From the NCBI RefSeq assembly GCF_018638295.1, contig NZ_JABTTS010000002.1, positions 186,001 to 250,000 of the forward strand: DNA of 64,000 nucleotides, in the 5' to 3' direction. Origin of the DNA: Streptomyces sp. CHD11. GTDB lineage: Bacteria > Actinomycetota > Actinomycetes > Streptomycetales > Streptomycetaceae. Shown piece after piece: positions 24,309-33,744 of this stretch. Under the pieces are notes generated by a model. It was not told the origin of the DNA. It saw only the letters and a program-made list of their open reading frames with translations, and did not search any database. The position numbers were made by a program, and so were the translations under genes. Within the stretch, counting starts at the first letter, position 1. Every line of letters begins with the position of its first letter.

Positions 24309-26051
24309 ATGAGCGACACCACGACGGACAACACCCCGAAGACGGCCGGCGACGACCAGGACCTCGGCGCCGCCGGCTCCCAGCTGTCCACCGCGCCCAA
24401 GGAGGAGCCGGCCCACCTGCCCTCCCTGGGCGTCATCGGCTGGGCCCGCTGGTTCTGGCGGCAGCTCACCTCCATGCGGGTCGCGCTGCTGCTGCTCCTG
24501 CTGCTGTCGCTCGGCGCGATCCCCGGCTCACTCATCCCGCAGACCGGCATCGACGCGACCCAGGTCGCCGACTTCCGTGAGCGGCACGACATCCTCGCGC
24601 CCCTCTACGACAAGCTCGGCCTGTTCAACGTCTACAGCTCGGTGTGGTTCTCGGCGATCTACATCCTGCTGTTCATCTCCCTCATCGGCTGCATCGTGCC
24701 CCGCACCTGGCAGTTCGTGGGCCAGTTGCGCGGCCGCCCGCCGGGCGCGCCCCGGCGGCTGACCCGGCTGCCCGCCCACACCACCTGGCGCACCGGGGCC
24801 GCACCCGAACAGGTCCGCGAGGCCGCGCTCGCCCTGCTGAAGAAGCGCCGCTTCCGCGCCCACGCCGTCGGTGACGCCGTCGCCGCCGAGAAGGGCTACC
24901 TGCGCGAGGTCGGCAACCTCCTCTTCCACATCGCGCTGATCGTGATGCTGATCGCCTTCGCCTGGGGCCAGCTCTTCAAGTCCGAGGGCAACAAGCTGAT
25001 CGTCGAGGGCGACGGCTTCGCCAACACGCTCACGCAGTACGACGACTTCAAGTCCGGGAACCTCTTCACCAACGAGAACCTGGAACCGTTCAGCTTCGAC
25101 GTCGAGGAGTTCACCGGCACCTACGAGCGCACCGGCCCCAACAAGGGAACGCCGCGCACGTACGAGACGGAGCTCACCTACGCGAAGGGTGCGGACGGCG
25201 AGGAGAAGAAGGCCCTCGTCAAGGTGAACAAGCCCCTGGAGATCGGCGACGCCAAGGTCTACCTCGTCAGCCACGGCTACGCGCCCGTCCTCACCGTCCG
25301 CGACGGCAAGGGCGAGATCGTCTACCAGGACGCGGTGCCGCTGCTCCCGCTGGACTCCAACGTCACCTCCCAGGGCGTGGTCAAGGTCCTCGACGGCTAC
25401 CGCAACCCCGGGGGGAAGAAGGAACAGCTCGGCTTCAACGCCTTCTTCGTGCCCACCTTCGGCGGCTCCGCCAGCGGCACGATGCTGTCCCAGTTCCCGG
25501 CGCTGGACTATCCGGTGCTCGCCCTGTCCGCCTACCACGGCGACCTGAAGGCCGACTCCGGCATTCCGCAGAGCGTGTACCAGATGGACAAGACCAAGAT
25601 GAAGGAGTTCAAGGACGCCGACGGCGAGCTGTTCAAGCAACTGCTCATGCCCGGCGAGACCATGACGCTCCCGGACGGCGCGGGCTCGGTCACCTTCGAG
25701 AAGGACATCAAGGAGTGGGCCGGCTTCCAGATCGTCCAGGAGTCGGGCGCCGGCTGGGCCCTCGGCGCCGCCGTCGCCGCGATCGCCGGCCTGGCGGGCT
25801 CCCTGTTCATCCAGCGCCGCCGCGTGTGGGTGCGCGCGGTCGAGGGCCCCGACGGCGTCACCGTCGTCGAGATGGCCGGCCTCGGCCGCAGCGAGTCCGC
25901 GAAGGTACCGGAGGAGCTGGGCGACCTCGCCGGCCTCCTCTACGACCAGGCGCCCGGCGTCCCGGACCCCGTCCCGGACGACGCCGCCCCGGACGCCTCC
26001 GACCCCACCGATTCTCAAGCCGCACCTGCCGAAGGGGCTGAGCAGCAGTGA
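24309..26051 (+). CDS. resB: Cytochrome c biogenesis protein ResB
   Basis: Protein of 580 aa, part of the heme delivery and ligation complex with CcsB. After a soluble head come helices around MRVALLLLLLLSLGAIPGSL, WFSAIYILLFISLIGCIVPR and LLFHIALIVMLIAFAWGQL. A large extracytoplasmic domain (residues about 230-490) follows, then a last helix (WALGAAVAAIAGLAGSLFIQ) and an acidic Pro/Ala tail. Its stop overlaps the ccsB start. Confidence 0.95.
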   Translation: MSDTTTDNTPKTAGDDQDLGAAGSQLSTAPKEEPAHLPSLGVIGWARWFWRQLTSMRVALLLLLLLSLGAIPGSLIPQTGIDATQVADFRERHDILAPLYDKLGLFNVYSSVWFSAIYILLFISLIGCIVPRTWQFVGQLRGRPPGAPRRLTRLPAHTTWRTGAAPEQVREAALALLKKRRFRAHAVGDAVAAEKGYLREVGNLLFHIALIVMLIAFAWGQLFKSEGNKLIVEGDGFANTLTQYDDFKSGNLFTNENLEPFSFDVEEFTGTYERTGPNKGTPRTYETELTYAKGADGEEKKALVKVNKPLEIGDAKVYLVSHGYAPVLTVRDGKGEIVYQDAVPLLPLDSNVTSQGVVKVLDGYRNPGGKKEQLGFNAFFVPTFGGSASGTMLSQFPALDYPVLALSAYHGDLKADSGIPQSVYQMDKTKMKEFKDADGELFKQLLMPGETMTLPDGAGSVTFEKDIKEWAGFQIVQESGAGWALGAAVAAIAGLAGSLFIQRRRVWVRAVEGPDGVTVVEMAGLGRSESAKVPEELGDLAGLLYDQAPGVPDPVPDDAAPDASDPTDSQAAPAEGAEQQ

Positions 26052-27160
26052 TTGTCGCCGCCGCGACCAACGAGAACCTCGCGGAGATCAGCAACGTGCT
26101 GATCTACTCCGCGATGGCCGTCTACACCCTGGCCTTCTTCGCGTACATCGCCGAATGGCTCCTCGGCAGCCGCAGCAGGGTCGCCCGTACGGCCGCGGCC
26201 CTGACCCCCGGGGCGGCGGCGAAGACGGCTGCCCCGGCCGTCACCGTGAAGCAGGCCGGCGGCACCGCCGTACTGGAGCGGCCGAAGGTCGTCGTCCGTG
26301 CCGCGGCCGGCTCGCGTGACGTGCCGGACGGGCCCGGAGCGCACGGCGGGGACGAGAAGGGCGACCTCTACGGGCGGATCGCCATCTCCCTCACCGTGCT
26401 CGCGTTCGCCCTCGCCTTCGGCGGTGTGCTCACCCGCGCGCTGTCCGTGGAGCGGGCGCCGTGGGGCAACATGTACGAGTTCAACATCACCTTCTCCACG
26501 ACCGCGGTCGGCGTGTACCTCGTCCTGCTGGCGCTGAAGAAGAACGTCCGCTGGCTCGGCCTGTTCCTCACCACCTCGGTCCTCCTCGACCTCGGTCTCG
26601 CCGTCACCGTCCTGTACACCGAGAGCGACCAGCTGGTCCCCGCCCTCCACTCGTACTGGCTGTACATCCACGTCTCCACGGCGATCCTGTGCGGCGCGGT
26701 CTTCTACGTGGGCGCGTTCGCCACGGTGATGTACCTCTTCAAGGACTCCTACGAGAACAAGCTCGCCAACGGTGGCAAGCCGGGGAGCTTCGCGACCTCG
26801 TTCCTGGAGCGGCTGCCCGCCTCCTCCTCCCTGGACAAGTTCGCCTACCGCGTCAACGCGGCCGTGTTCCCGCTGTGGACGTTCACGATCATCGCGGGCG
26901 CGATCTGGGCGGGCGACGCGTGGGGCCGGTACTGGGGCTGGGACCCCAAGGAGACCTGGTCCTTCATCACGTGGGTGGCCTACGCGGGTTACCTGCACGC
27001 CCGCGCCACCGCCGGCTGGAAGGGCCGCAAGGCCGCGTACCTCGCCCTGGCCGCCTTCGGCTGCTGGCTGTTCAACTACTACGGAGTGAACATCTTCGTC
27101 TCCGGCAAGCACTCGTACGCGGACGTGGGCCTGGGCGCGCTGCGGGCGGCCGGCTTCTGA
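26048..27160 (+). CDS. ccsB: Cytochrome c biogenesis protein CcsB/CcsA, heme lyase subunit
   Basis: Protein of 370 aa with about eight hydrophobic segments. The tryptophan-rich heme-handling WWD motif is GDAWGRYWGWDPKETWSFIT (about 297-316), with conserved His in PALHSYWLYIHVSTAI. GTG start overlaps the resB stop. A Pro/Ala/Lys linker (residues 45-110) separates the first helix from the core, longer than in Bacillus. Completes the heme ligation pair. Confidence 0.95.
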   Translation: MIVAAATNENLAEISNVLIYSAMAVYTLAFFAYIAEWLLGSRSRVARTAAALTPGAAAKTAAPAVTVKQAGGTAVLERPKVVVRAAAGSRDVPDGPGAHGGDEKGDLYGRIAISLTVLAFALAFGGVLTRALSVERAPWGNMYEFNITFSTTAVGVYLVLLALKKNVRWLGLFLTTSVLLDLGLAVTVLYTESDQLVPALHSYWLYIHVSTAILCGAVFYVGAFATVMYLFKDSYENKLANGGKPGSFATSFLERLPASSSLDKFAYRVNAAVFPLWTFTIIAGAIWAGDAWGRYWGWDPKETWSFITWVAYAGYLHARATAGWKGRKAAYLALAAFGCWLFNYYGVNIFVSGKHSYADVGLGALRAAGF

Positions 27161-27178
27161 CGCACAGGGGGTGAACCC

Positions 27179-27248
27179 AGCCCTTCCGGCGTTCGGGGAG
27201 CGGGGTCCGCGGCGGAGCCCCGGTTCCGGTCCGGGAAGGGGCGGCGGG
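27179..27248. repeat. Common Streptomyces intergenic repeat
   Basis: The stretch with CAGCCCTTCCGGCGTTCGGG, GCGGGGTCCGCGGCGGAGCC and GGGAAGGGGCGG matches a GC-rich intergenic sequence I recall in many copies across Streptomyces chromosomes. The GGTCCGCGGCGGAGCC part can pair with itself and may act as terminator for the ccs operon. Confidence 0.55.
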
Positions 27249-27336
27249 GGCGGGGATCCTCCGCCCGTACCCCCTCTGTACCCTGGCCCGATCACCGCCG
27301 CACGCGCGGCAGTTGGGCTCTGGCGGAAGGAACGAC

Positions 27337-28101
27337 ATGGGTGCTCCGGTACTGGAGGAGCTGCGGGAGGTCTGCCAGCCGCAGGCCAAGATGGAGAGCC
27401 GCAACGGCGAGCACTGGGCCGGCCGTCTCTACATGCGGAAGATCTCCCTGCGCACCACCCGCCACCTGGTCCGCACCCCCGTCACCCCCGACCAGCTCAC
27501 CTGGACCATGGTGGTCTGCGGAGTGGCCTCCGGCGCCGCCCTGATGATCCCCGGCCTGACCGGCGCGATCCTCGCCGTGATCCTCATGCAGCTGTTCCTC
27601 CTTTTCGACTGCGTCGACGGCGAGGTCGCCCGCTGGAAGGGCCAGAACAGCGCGACCGGCATCTACGTCGACCGCCTCGGCGCGTACCTCGCCGACGCCG
27701 CGCTGCTGGCCGGCGCCGGCTACCGCGCCGCCGAGTCGGGCGCCGGCGGCTGGCTGTCGGTCGGCATCGCCACCGCCCTCGGTGTCGTCCTGCTCAAGGC
27801 CTCCACCGACCTGGTGGACGTCGCCCGCGCCCGCCGGGGCCTGATGGTCGCCGACGACGAGTCGACCCGCCCCCGCTCGCAGGGTGTCGCCACGATCCGC
27901 CGTCTCGCCGCCGCGTTCAAGATCCACCGTGTGACGAACGGTATCGAGGCGTCCCTCGTCCTCCTCGTCGCCGCCGTCGCCGACGCGGTGACCGACAGCA
28001 TCGACCCGACCCGCTGGGCCCTGGGCGCCCTCGCCGTGATCACCTGGGTCATGGTCCCGGCCCACCTGCTGTCGATCCTGTCGTCGTCCCGCCTGCGCTG
28101 A
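27337..28101 (+). CDS. CDP-alcohol phosphatidyltransferase family protein
   Basis: Protein of 254 aa with about five hydrophobic segments. The signature reads DCVDGEVARWKGQNSATG then IYVDRLGAYLAD. D-x2-D-G-x2-A-R and G-x3-D are intact, but the last Asp of the consensus (D-x3-D) is Ala. That Asp acts as base in characterised enzymes, so this member may use another residue or have a changed reaction. ATG 27337 follows GGAAGGAA. The 3' end overlaps the convergent gene by 53 bp. Confidence 0.85.
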   Translation: MGAPVLEELREVCQPQAKMESRNGEHWAGRLYMRKISLRTTRHLVRTPVTPDQLTWTMVVCGVASGAALMIPGLTGAILAVILMQLFLLFDCVDGEVARWKGQNSATGIYVDRLGAYLADAALLAGAGYRAAESGAGGWLSVGIATALGVVLLKASTDLVDVARARRGLMVADDESTRPRSQGVATIRRLAAAFKIHRVTNGIEASLVLLVAAVADAVTDSIDPTRWALGALAVITWVMVPAHLLSILSSSRLR

Positions 28102-29317
28102 CGGCGCTCCGCGGAGGGGCAGCGCCCACGACCTCCGCGAGCAGGCCGTAGTACTCCGCGGGCCGGGACTCGAAGTCGACCCGCGCGGCCAGCCCCGCCG
28201 GGTCGCCGTCCATCCCCCGCAGGAGATCGACCGACACCTGACCGAAGCGCTCCACGTCGCCGTGCCGCTCCGCCTGGAGCAGCAGCGTGCGCAGCTCGGC
28301 CACGGCTGCCGGCACACCCTGACGCTGCTCACGGCTCGCGTCCAGCATCCGCCTCCACCCCGCGGCGGGCGCGGCTGCGGCCAGCTGCTGCTCCAGCAGG
28401 CCGGCCAGCCGTTCGCCGGCCTCTGCCGTGCTGCGCGCCGCCGGTCCGGCTTCCACCAGCACCCGGAGCGCGTTGAGCAGCGCCGCGGTACGCGGACCGG
28501 GCGGGTCCGTGTCCAGCGGCACCGTCGTGTCGGCCCGTACTCCGGCGGCCTTCCGCCGCGCGGCGGCCGACACCTTCTCGGCCGTACGCCGTCCCACACC
28601 GGAGGCCTCCGCCACACCCCACGTTCCGGCGTCGAGCACGTCCTGAACGCTGCGTATGCCGCCGCGTTCCAGCTCCTTCGCGGGCAGGAGCACGAGGCCG
28701 GCCCGGCGGAGCTTCGCGACCGGCATCCGCTCCAGCCGCTCGCGCACCGCTTCCTCGTACAGCGGCGTCCAGGCGTCCCGGACCGCCCGCACGGCCCGCG
28801 CATGGTCCTCGCTGACCCGGGCGGCGATTCCACGCAGCCGCCCGGCCAGGCGGACGACGCGTGGGCTGACGCCGCTCAGCCGGGACAGGGAGCGGATGTT
28901 CCCGCCGATGACTCCGATGGCCAGCAGCAGTGTCCCGACCGCCACCAGCGTGTCGGACGCCGTGCTCCAAGCGCCGCCGGGCCATTCCTGCTCCGGCGAG
29001 AACAGCTCGCCCCGGTCCGGCCCTTCGGCGATCACCCAGCCCGAGTCCCAGCCGATGGCGATGTTCGGCTGGTAGTTCGGCGACTTGAGCGACGGGGACC
29101 GGTCCGCGTCACAGAGGTACGGCCCCTCGTGTCTGCCGGTTCCGTACGGATCCTCCCACTGGACCCTGCACGTCCCGTCGGACCTCTCGCTCAGCACGGT
29201 CAGGTCGACCTGCTTCAGCTCGGGGTACTCCGGAGCGGCCAGGAACACGGCGATCGAAGAGCCGAACAGCACCAGCCCCACGGCCACGACCCACCGGAAG
29301 AAGGGCACATGCTTCAT
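28049..29317 (-). CDS. Membrane protein with cytoplasmic helix-hairpin-helix region
   Basis: Protein of 422 aa, family not recognised. One signal-anchor helix (WVVAVGLVLFGSSIAVFLAA) precedes an extracytoplasmic domain with two Cys (residues about 28-110) and a second helix (LVAVGTLLLAIGVIGGNIRS), so the rest is cytoplasmic. Residues about 205-255 read GGIRSVQDVLDAGTWGVAEA then SGVGRRTAEKVSAAARR, a helix-hairpin-helix-like element usually found in DNA-binding proteins. The C-terminal part is Ala/Glu-rich helical. Overlaps the CDP-alcohol transferase gene tail to tail. Confidence 0.7.
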   Translation of the reverse strand: MKHVPFFRWVVAVGLVLFGSSIAVFLAAPEYPELKQVDLTVLSERSDGTCRVQWEDPYGTGRHEGPYLCDADRSPSLKSPNYQPNIAIGWDSGWVIAEGPDRGELFSPEQEWPGGAWSTASDTLVAVGTLLLAIGVIGGNIRSLSRLSGVSPRVVRLAGRLRGIAARVSEDHARAVRAVRDAWTPLYEEAVRERLERMPVAKLRRAGLVLLPAKELERGGIRSVQDVLDAGTWGVAEASGVGRRTAEKVSAAARRKAAGVRADTTVPLDTDPPGPRTAALLNALRVLVEAGPAARSTAEAGERLAGLLEQQLAAAAPAAGWRRMLDASREQRQGVPAAVAELRTLLLQAERHGDVERFGQVSVDLLRGMDGDPAGLAARVDFESRPAEYYGLLAEVVGAAPPRSAVSAGGTTTGSTAGGPGP

Positions 29318-29492
29318 CCCGGACCCCGTTTCGTTCGTCTTCCACGCCCCCTGACGTGCCCCTCACCCTGTCCGGGGCGCATCCGTCCCGGCAACGACGG
29401 AAACCGGCAGTCGGTACGGGCCCGGTCCTGCCTGCCCCCGGCAGTCCTCACCTCCGGCGGTACGGCGGCGCGCCTCCATACTCCGCGCTCCG

Positions 29493-29876
29493 ATGCCGGC
29501 GCGGCAGCACGTTCGCGTCCGTCCCCGCCGTACCGTCGAACCCGGTCCTGGCCCGGTGCTGGTCGTCAGCCGGTCCGCCTGGGCGGTGTTCACCGCACAG
29601 GGCCTGGGCAAGCACCCGGCCAAGCACCTCTGGAGGAACCTGGTGGCTGTGGACCTCTCCTTCTACAAGTCGTACCTCGTCGAAGAGATCCGGGAAGAAG
29701 CCCGCGCCGAGGGTCGTGCCGAGGACGTTCTGCTCGTCCTGGAGCAGCGAGGCCTCGACGTCTCCGACGACGTCCGGAGTCGTATCACGGGCTGCGCCGA
29801 CGCCGATGTCCTCCGTCGGTGGCTCGCCCGTGCCGTCACCGTGCCGAAGGCCGAGGAGATCTTCGCAGAGGAGTGA
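29493..29876 (+). CDS. Hypothetical protein, possibly a fused remnant
   Basis: Protein of 127 aa. The C-terminal 75 residues (FYKSYLVEEIREEARAEGRA, EDVLLVLEQRGLDVSDDVRS, CADADVLRRWLARAV) match the tail of a Streptomyces family of about 300-aa proteins whose N-terminal nuclease-like part is missing here. The preceding GPVLVVSRSAWAVFTA looks like the end of a DUF397 protein. A chimaera of two remnants or a short stand-alone gene are both possible. Start at ATG 29493 is a guess. Confidence 0.45.
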   Translation: MPARQHVRVRPRRTVEPGPGPVLVVSRSAWAVFTAQGLGKHPAKHLWRNLVAVDLSFYKSYLVEEIREEARAEGRAEDVLLVLEQRGLDVSDDVRSRITGCADADVLRRWLARAVTVPKAEEIFAEE

Positions 29877-29913
29877 TCCGACCGGGCCGCGCTCGGGGGC
29901 ACGGGCTTCGTGA

Positions 29914-30060
29914 TCAGCCGGCTCCGTGCTGACCGACCGCCAGATCCGGTCCGGCAGGACATCCGCGTACGAGGGATTCGAGGATCGAGACGGGCAGGGG
30001 CGCGAACTCTCCCGACACGACGTGCCGGCTCACCCACGCCGAGAGCGGGGTGAGCCGGGC
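29914..30060 (-). pseudogene. Possible gene remnant in 390-bp gap
   Basis: On the minus strand a coding-like segment reads LTPLSAWVSRHVVSGEFAPL then PVSILESLVRGCPAGPDLAV and ends at a stop at 29914. A stop codon lies shortly upstream and no RBS is seen. Not recognised. The rest of 29877-30263 shows nothing convincing. Confidence 0.25.
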
Positions 30061-30263
30061 TCCTGGGCGTCACTGCGGCAGGAGACCCGAATCGCGTTGG
30101 TCGCGGAGGAAGGATACGGCCGCACGAGGGCCTCGACGCCGGTGCGGGCGGACGGCAGTGGCGGAACACCTGTCACTTCGGGCAACCGGAGCGGGGACCC
30201 AGGGATTCGTCCGGACGCTCCGGCGTCAGGAAGGGAAACGTGGAGCCGGCCTGTGCGGGCCGG

Positions 30264-30599
30264 TCAGCCGGCTCCGCCGCGGTCGCCGTCCCCCGGCTTG
30301 TCGTCCTTGTCCTTGTCGTCGTCCAGCGACTTCAGGAAGTCGGGGTTGTCGTCCGGAGCCACCCACTGCCGGCGGCCGCCGCCGCCCCCGCCCCACACGG
30401 AGCCGCCCTCGCCCGCGGGGTGCCGCTTCTTGCCGGCGATGATCCAGGAGAGGGAGCCGACCAGCGGAAACACCAGCACGAGGATCGCCCACAGTGGCTT
30501 GGGCATGTGGCGGATGTCCTCGTCCTTCGTGCTGATGCAGTCGATGAACGCATACACACTCAGTGCCAGTGGCACGAGGAACATCAGCACCCGCAGCAT
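30264..30599 (-). CDS. PLDc_N domain membrane protein
   Basis: Protein of 111 aa. Two helices ([20 protein letters not shown] and [20 protein letters not shown]) form the phospholipase-D-nuclease N-terminal domain, without any catalytic HKD domain. The tail is Gly-rich, then Asp/Lys-rich ([14 protein letters not shown]). Common in actinobacteria and of unknown function. Divergent from the mqnL-type gene. Confidence 0.85.
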   Translation of the reverse strand: MLRVLMFLVPLALSVYAFIDCISTKDEDIRHMPKPLWAILVLVFPLVGSLSWIIAGKKRHPAGEGGSVWGGGGGGRRQWVAPDDNPDFLKSLDDDKDKDDKPGDGDRGGAG

Positions 30600-30663
30600 G
30601 GGGCCTCTCCAGCGAAAGCAAGCGAAAGCGGTGGGCGGTACAGGCCCAGGGTAACCGCTCGGG

Positions 30664-30669
30664 GATACT
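30664..30669 (+). promoter_or_regulatory. -10 element of leaderless mqnL transcript
   Basis: GATACT ends 7 bp before the ATG at 30677, and no ribosome-binding site lies between, so transcription probably starts at or next to the ATG. The -35 is weak. Confidence 0.5.
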
Positions 30670-30676
30670 TGACCGC

Positions 30677-32134
30677 ATGGCTTACGACGATCTTCGCTCC
30701 CTGCTCAGGGCGCTGGAGCGCGAGGGTGACCTCAAGCGCATCAAGGCAGAGGTCGACCCGTTCCTGGAGGTCGGTGAGATCGTCGACCGGGTGAACAAGG
30801 CCGGCGGTCCCGCCCTGCTCTTCGAGAACGTGCGCGGCTCGAGCATGCCCCTCGCCATGAACGTGTACGGCACCGACCGCCGCCTGCTGAAGGCGCTCGG
30901 GCTGAAGTCGTACGCGGACATCAGCGACAAGATCGGCGGGCTGCTCAGACCCGAGCTGCCGCAGGGCTTCATCGGCGTGCGTGAGGCCTTCGGAAAGCTC
31001 GGCTCGATGACGCATGTGCCGCCGAAGAAGGTGAAGACCCAGGACGCGCCCGTGCACGAGGTCGTCCTGCACGGCGACGACGTGGACCTCGACGAGCTTC
31101 CGGCGCTGTTCACCTGGCCCAAGGACGGCGGGTCCTTCTTCAACCTGGGGCTCACCCACACCAAGGACCCCGAGACGGGCATCCGCAACCTCGGCCTCTA
31201 CCGGCTCCAGCGGCACGACAAGCGCACCATCGGCATGCACTGGCAGATCCACAAGGACAGCCGCAACCACTACCAGGTCGCAGCACGGCGCGGTGAGCGG
31301 CTGCCGGTCGCCATCGCCTTCGGCTGCCCGCCAGCGGTGACGTACGCGTCCACCGCGCCGCTGCCCGGGGACATCGACGAGTACCTGTTCGCCGGGTTCG
31401 TCCAGGGCAAGCGGATCGAGATGGTCGACTGCAAGACCGTTCCGCTCCAGGTGCCCGCGCAGGCCGAGGTCGTCATCGAGGGCTGGCTGGAGCCCGGCGA
31501 GATGCTGCCCGAGGGGCCCTACGGCGACCACACCGGGTTCTACACCCCGCAGGAGCCGTTCCCCGCCCTGAAGATCGACTGCGTGACCATGCGGAAGCGC
31601 CCGCTGCTCCAGTCGATCGTGGTCGGCCGGCCGCCGACGGAGGACGGCCCGCTGGGCCGGGCGACGGAGCGCTTCTTCCTGCCCCTCCTCAAGATCATCG
31701 TCCCGGACATCGTCGACTACCACCTCCCCGAGTCCGGCGGCTTCCACAACTGCGCGATCGTCTCGATCGACAAGAAGTACCCCAAGCACGCCCAGAAGGT
31801 GATGCACGCCATCTGGGGCGCCCACATGATGTCGCTGACCAAACTGATCGTGGTCGTCGACTCCGACTGCGACGTCCACGATCTGCACGAGGTCTCCTGG
31901 CGGGCCCTCGGCAACACCGACTACGCCCGTGATCTCACCGTCGTCGAAGGTCCCGTCGACCATCTCGACCACTCCTCCTACCAGCAGTTCTGGGGCGGCA
32001 AGGCGGGCATCGACGCGACGAGGAAGTGGCCCGAGGAGGGGTACACGCGCGACGGGGGCTGGCCCGACATGGTGGAGTCCGACCCCGACACGGCGGCGAA
32101 GGTCGACCGCCGCTGGAAGGAGTACGGACTGTGA
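30677..32134 (+). CDS. mqnL: UbiD-family decarboxylase of the futalosine menaquinone pathway
   Basis: Protein of 485 aa, full UbiD length. Visible family segments are [59 protein letters not shown] (prFMN/Mn-binding area) and [20 protein letters not shown]. It should decarboxylate the prenylated 1,4-dihydroxy-6-naphthoate intermediate using prenylated FMN made by the UbiX protein at 35076. Its stop overlaps the next ORF, which in turn overlaps mqnP. Confidence 0.92.
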   Translation: MAYDDLRSLLRALEREGDLKRIKAEVDPFLEVGEIVDRVNKAGGPALLFENVRGSSMPLAMNVYGTDRRLLKALGLKSYADISDKIGGLLRPELPQGFIGVREAFGKLGSMTHVPPKKVKTQDAPVHEVVLHGDDVDLDELPALFTWPKDGGSFFNLGLTHTKDPETGIRNLGLYRLQRHDKRTIGMHWQIHKDSRNHYQVAARRGERLPVAIAFGCPPAVTYASTAPLPGDIDEYLFAGFVQGKRIEMVDCKTVPLQVPAQAEVVIEGWLEPGEMLPEGPYGDHTGFYTPQEPFPALKIDCVTMRKRPLLQSIVVGRPPTEDGPLGRATERFFLPLLKIIVPDIVDYHLPESGGFHNCAIVSIDKKYPKHAQKVMHAIWGAHMMSLTKLIVVVDSDCDVHDLHEVSWRALGNTDYARDLTVVEGPVDHLDHSSYQQFWGGKAGIDATRKWPEEGYTRDGGWPDMVESDPDTAAKVDRRWKEYGL

Positions 32135-32601
32135 GTTCCGACGGCGCGGGCGGACCGGCGCTCTTCATCGGCACCGACACCGACTATGTCGCCCTCGTGC
32201 GCCCCGAGCTGGACCCGGGCGACGAGGGAGTGCGCCGGGCCGCCGAGGAGGCGGGGGTCACGCCGGAGGAACTCGCCGGTTCCGCGGACACCTGGGCGGT
32301 GCTCTTCGAGCAGGACGGCGAGGGCGACGGCTTCGAGCTGCCCGGGGTGCGCGACGCGGAACCCGCCGAGTTCGCACGGCGGCTGCGTGACGAGCTCGCC
32401 GCGGCGGACGGCCCGTTCACCGTCGACGGCGGCGCGGTGCTGCGGCTGGACGGCCGCCCGTCCGGCACGGACGCCTACGTCTTCACCGCGCACCTCACCC
32501 CGCCCGACGACGCCGGCACGCCGCTGACCGTGGAGACGGGACCGCTGTCCGCCGCCGCGCTCCTCGCCGACCTCGACACGTTCCTCGGGAGCCTCGCATG
32601 A
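32131..32601 (+). CDS. Hypothetical protein inside the mqnL-mqnP operon
   Basis: Acidic protein of 156 aa: GGPALFIGTDTDYVALVRPE, then LPGVRDAEPAEFARRLRDEL and AYVFTAHLTPPDDAGTPLTV. No membrane segment and no known motif. It overlaps mqnL (GTGA) and mqnP (ATGA), so it is tightly co-translated with two menaquinone enzymes. That suggests a partner or carrier role; nothing in the sequence proves it. Confidence 0.75.
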   Translation: MSSDGAGGPALFIGTDTDYVALVRPELDPGDEGVRRAAEEAGVTPEELAGSADTWAVLFEQDGEGDGFELPGVRDAEPAEFARRLRDELAAADGPFTVDGGAVLRLDGRPSGTDAYVFTAHLTPPDDAGTPLTVETGPLSAAALLADLDTFLGSLA

Positions 32602-33518
32602 TGACCACCGCCGACGGGGTCGTGGGGTCGGACCCGGCCCCGCGGCCGGGACGCACCAAAGCCTTCCTGCGCCTCGTCATGATCGAGCACTCGGTGTTCG
32701 CGCTGCCCTTCGCCTACATCGCCGCGCTCACCGCGATGTACGAGTGGGACAAGAGCATCCGCTGGGGCGATCTGCTCCTGGTCACCGTCGCCATGGTCGG
32801 GCTGCGCACCTTCGCGATGGCCGCCAACCGGATCATCGACCGCGAGATCGACGCCCGTAACCCGCGCACCGCGCACCGCGAACTGGTCACCGGCGCGATG
32901 TCGGTCAGGCACGCCTGGACCGGCGCGCTGATCGCCCTCGCCGTCTTCCTCGGCGCGGCGGCCCTGCTCAACCCCCTCTGCCTCGCCCTCGCGCCCGTCG
33001 CCGTGATCCCGATGGTGGTCTATCCGTACGGCAAGCGGTTCACCGACTTCCCGCAGGCCATCCTTGGGCTCGCGCAGGCCATGGGCCCGGTCGGCGGCTG
33101 GCTGGCCATCACCGGTTCGTGGTCCTGGGACGCGGTCGTCCTCGGTCTGGCGGTGGGCATCTGGATCGGCGGCTTCGACCTGATCTACGCCTGCCAGGAC
33201 GTGGACGCCGACCGCGAGGCCGGTGTGAAGTCGGTCCCGGCCCGCTTCGGGATCCCGGCCGCGGTCCGGGGCGCCCGTGTCTGCCACGCCGTGACCACCG
33301 CCCTGTTCGTCTGGTTCGCGCTCCTCACCGACGCGGGTGCCTTCTTCTGGCTGGGCCTGCTGATCGTCGCCGCGGCCTTCGTCTACGAACACACCATCGT
33401 CCGCCCGACCGACCTGACCCGCCTGAACCGGGCCTTCTTCAGTGTCAACGGCTTCATCGGCATCGCCCTGTTCGTCTGCGCCCTGCTGGACCTGCTGGTG
33501 CGTGGTCTGACGGTGTAG
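32598..33518 (+). CDS. mqnP: UbiA-family prenyltransferase, menaquinone
   Basis: Protein of 306 aa with about eight hydrophobic helices. Both Mg-diphosphate motifs are intact: NRIIDREIDARNPRT and DLIYACQDVDADREAG. It attaches the polyprenyl chain to the naphthoate in the futalosine branch, ahead of MqnL decarboxylation. ATG overlaps the stop of the preceding small ORF. Confidence 0.93.
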   Translation: MMTTADGVVGSDPAPRPGRTKAFLRLVMIEHSVFALPFAYIAALTAMYEWDKSIRWGDLLLVTVAMVGLRTFAMAANRIIDREIDARNPRTAHRELVTGAMSVRHAWTGALIALAVFLGAAALLNPLCLALAPVAVIPMVVYPYGKRFTDFPQAILGLAQAMGPVGGWLAITGSWSWDAVVLGLAVGIWIGGFDLIYACQDVDADREAGVKSVPARFGIPAAVRGARVCHAVTTALFVWFALLTDAGAFFWLGLLIVAAAFVYEHTIVRPTDLTRLNRAFFSVNGFIGIALFVCALLDLLVRGLTV

Positions 33519-33744
33519 AGCGGCGGTGCGCGGTGGCGCGTTCCGCGTGCGGGCGGGACCGGCGTCCCGTGGGAACCCGGAACGGTGTCGTGGGACGGTG
33601 GGTTCTCGCAGGTCAGGGGCGTTTCTGTCTCATGGTGTTCCGGGAAGTCGTCACATCCTCGGAGCCTCTTCCTTTCGCTGCCTGCCGCCCCGCAGTCTGG
33701 GTGCCGAGCCGGCCGGAGCGGTCGGCTCCGCCCAGGAGAGGACG

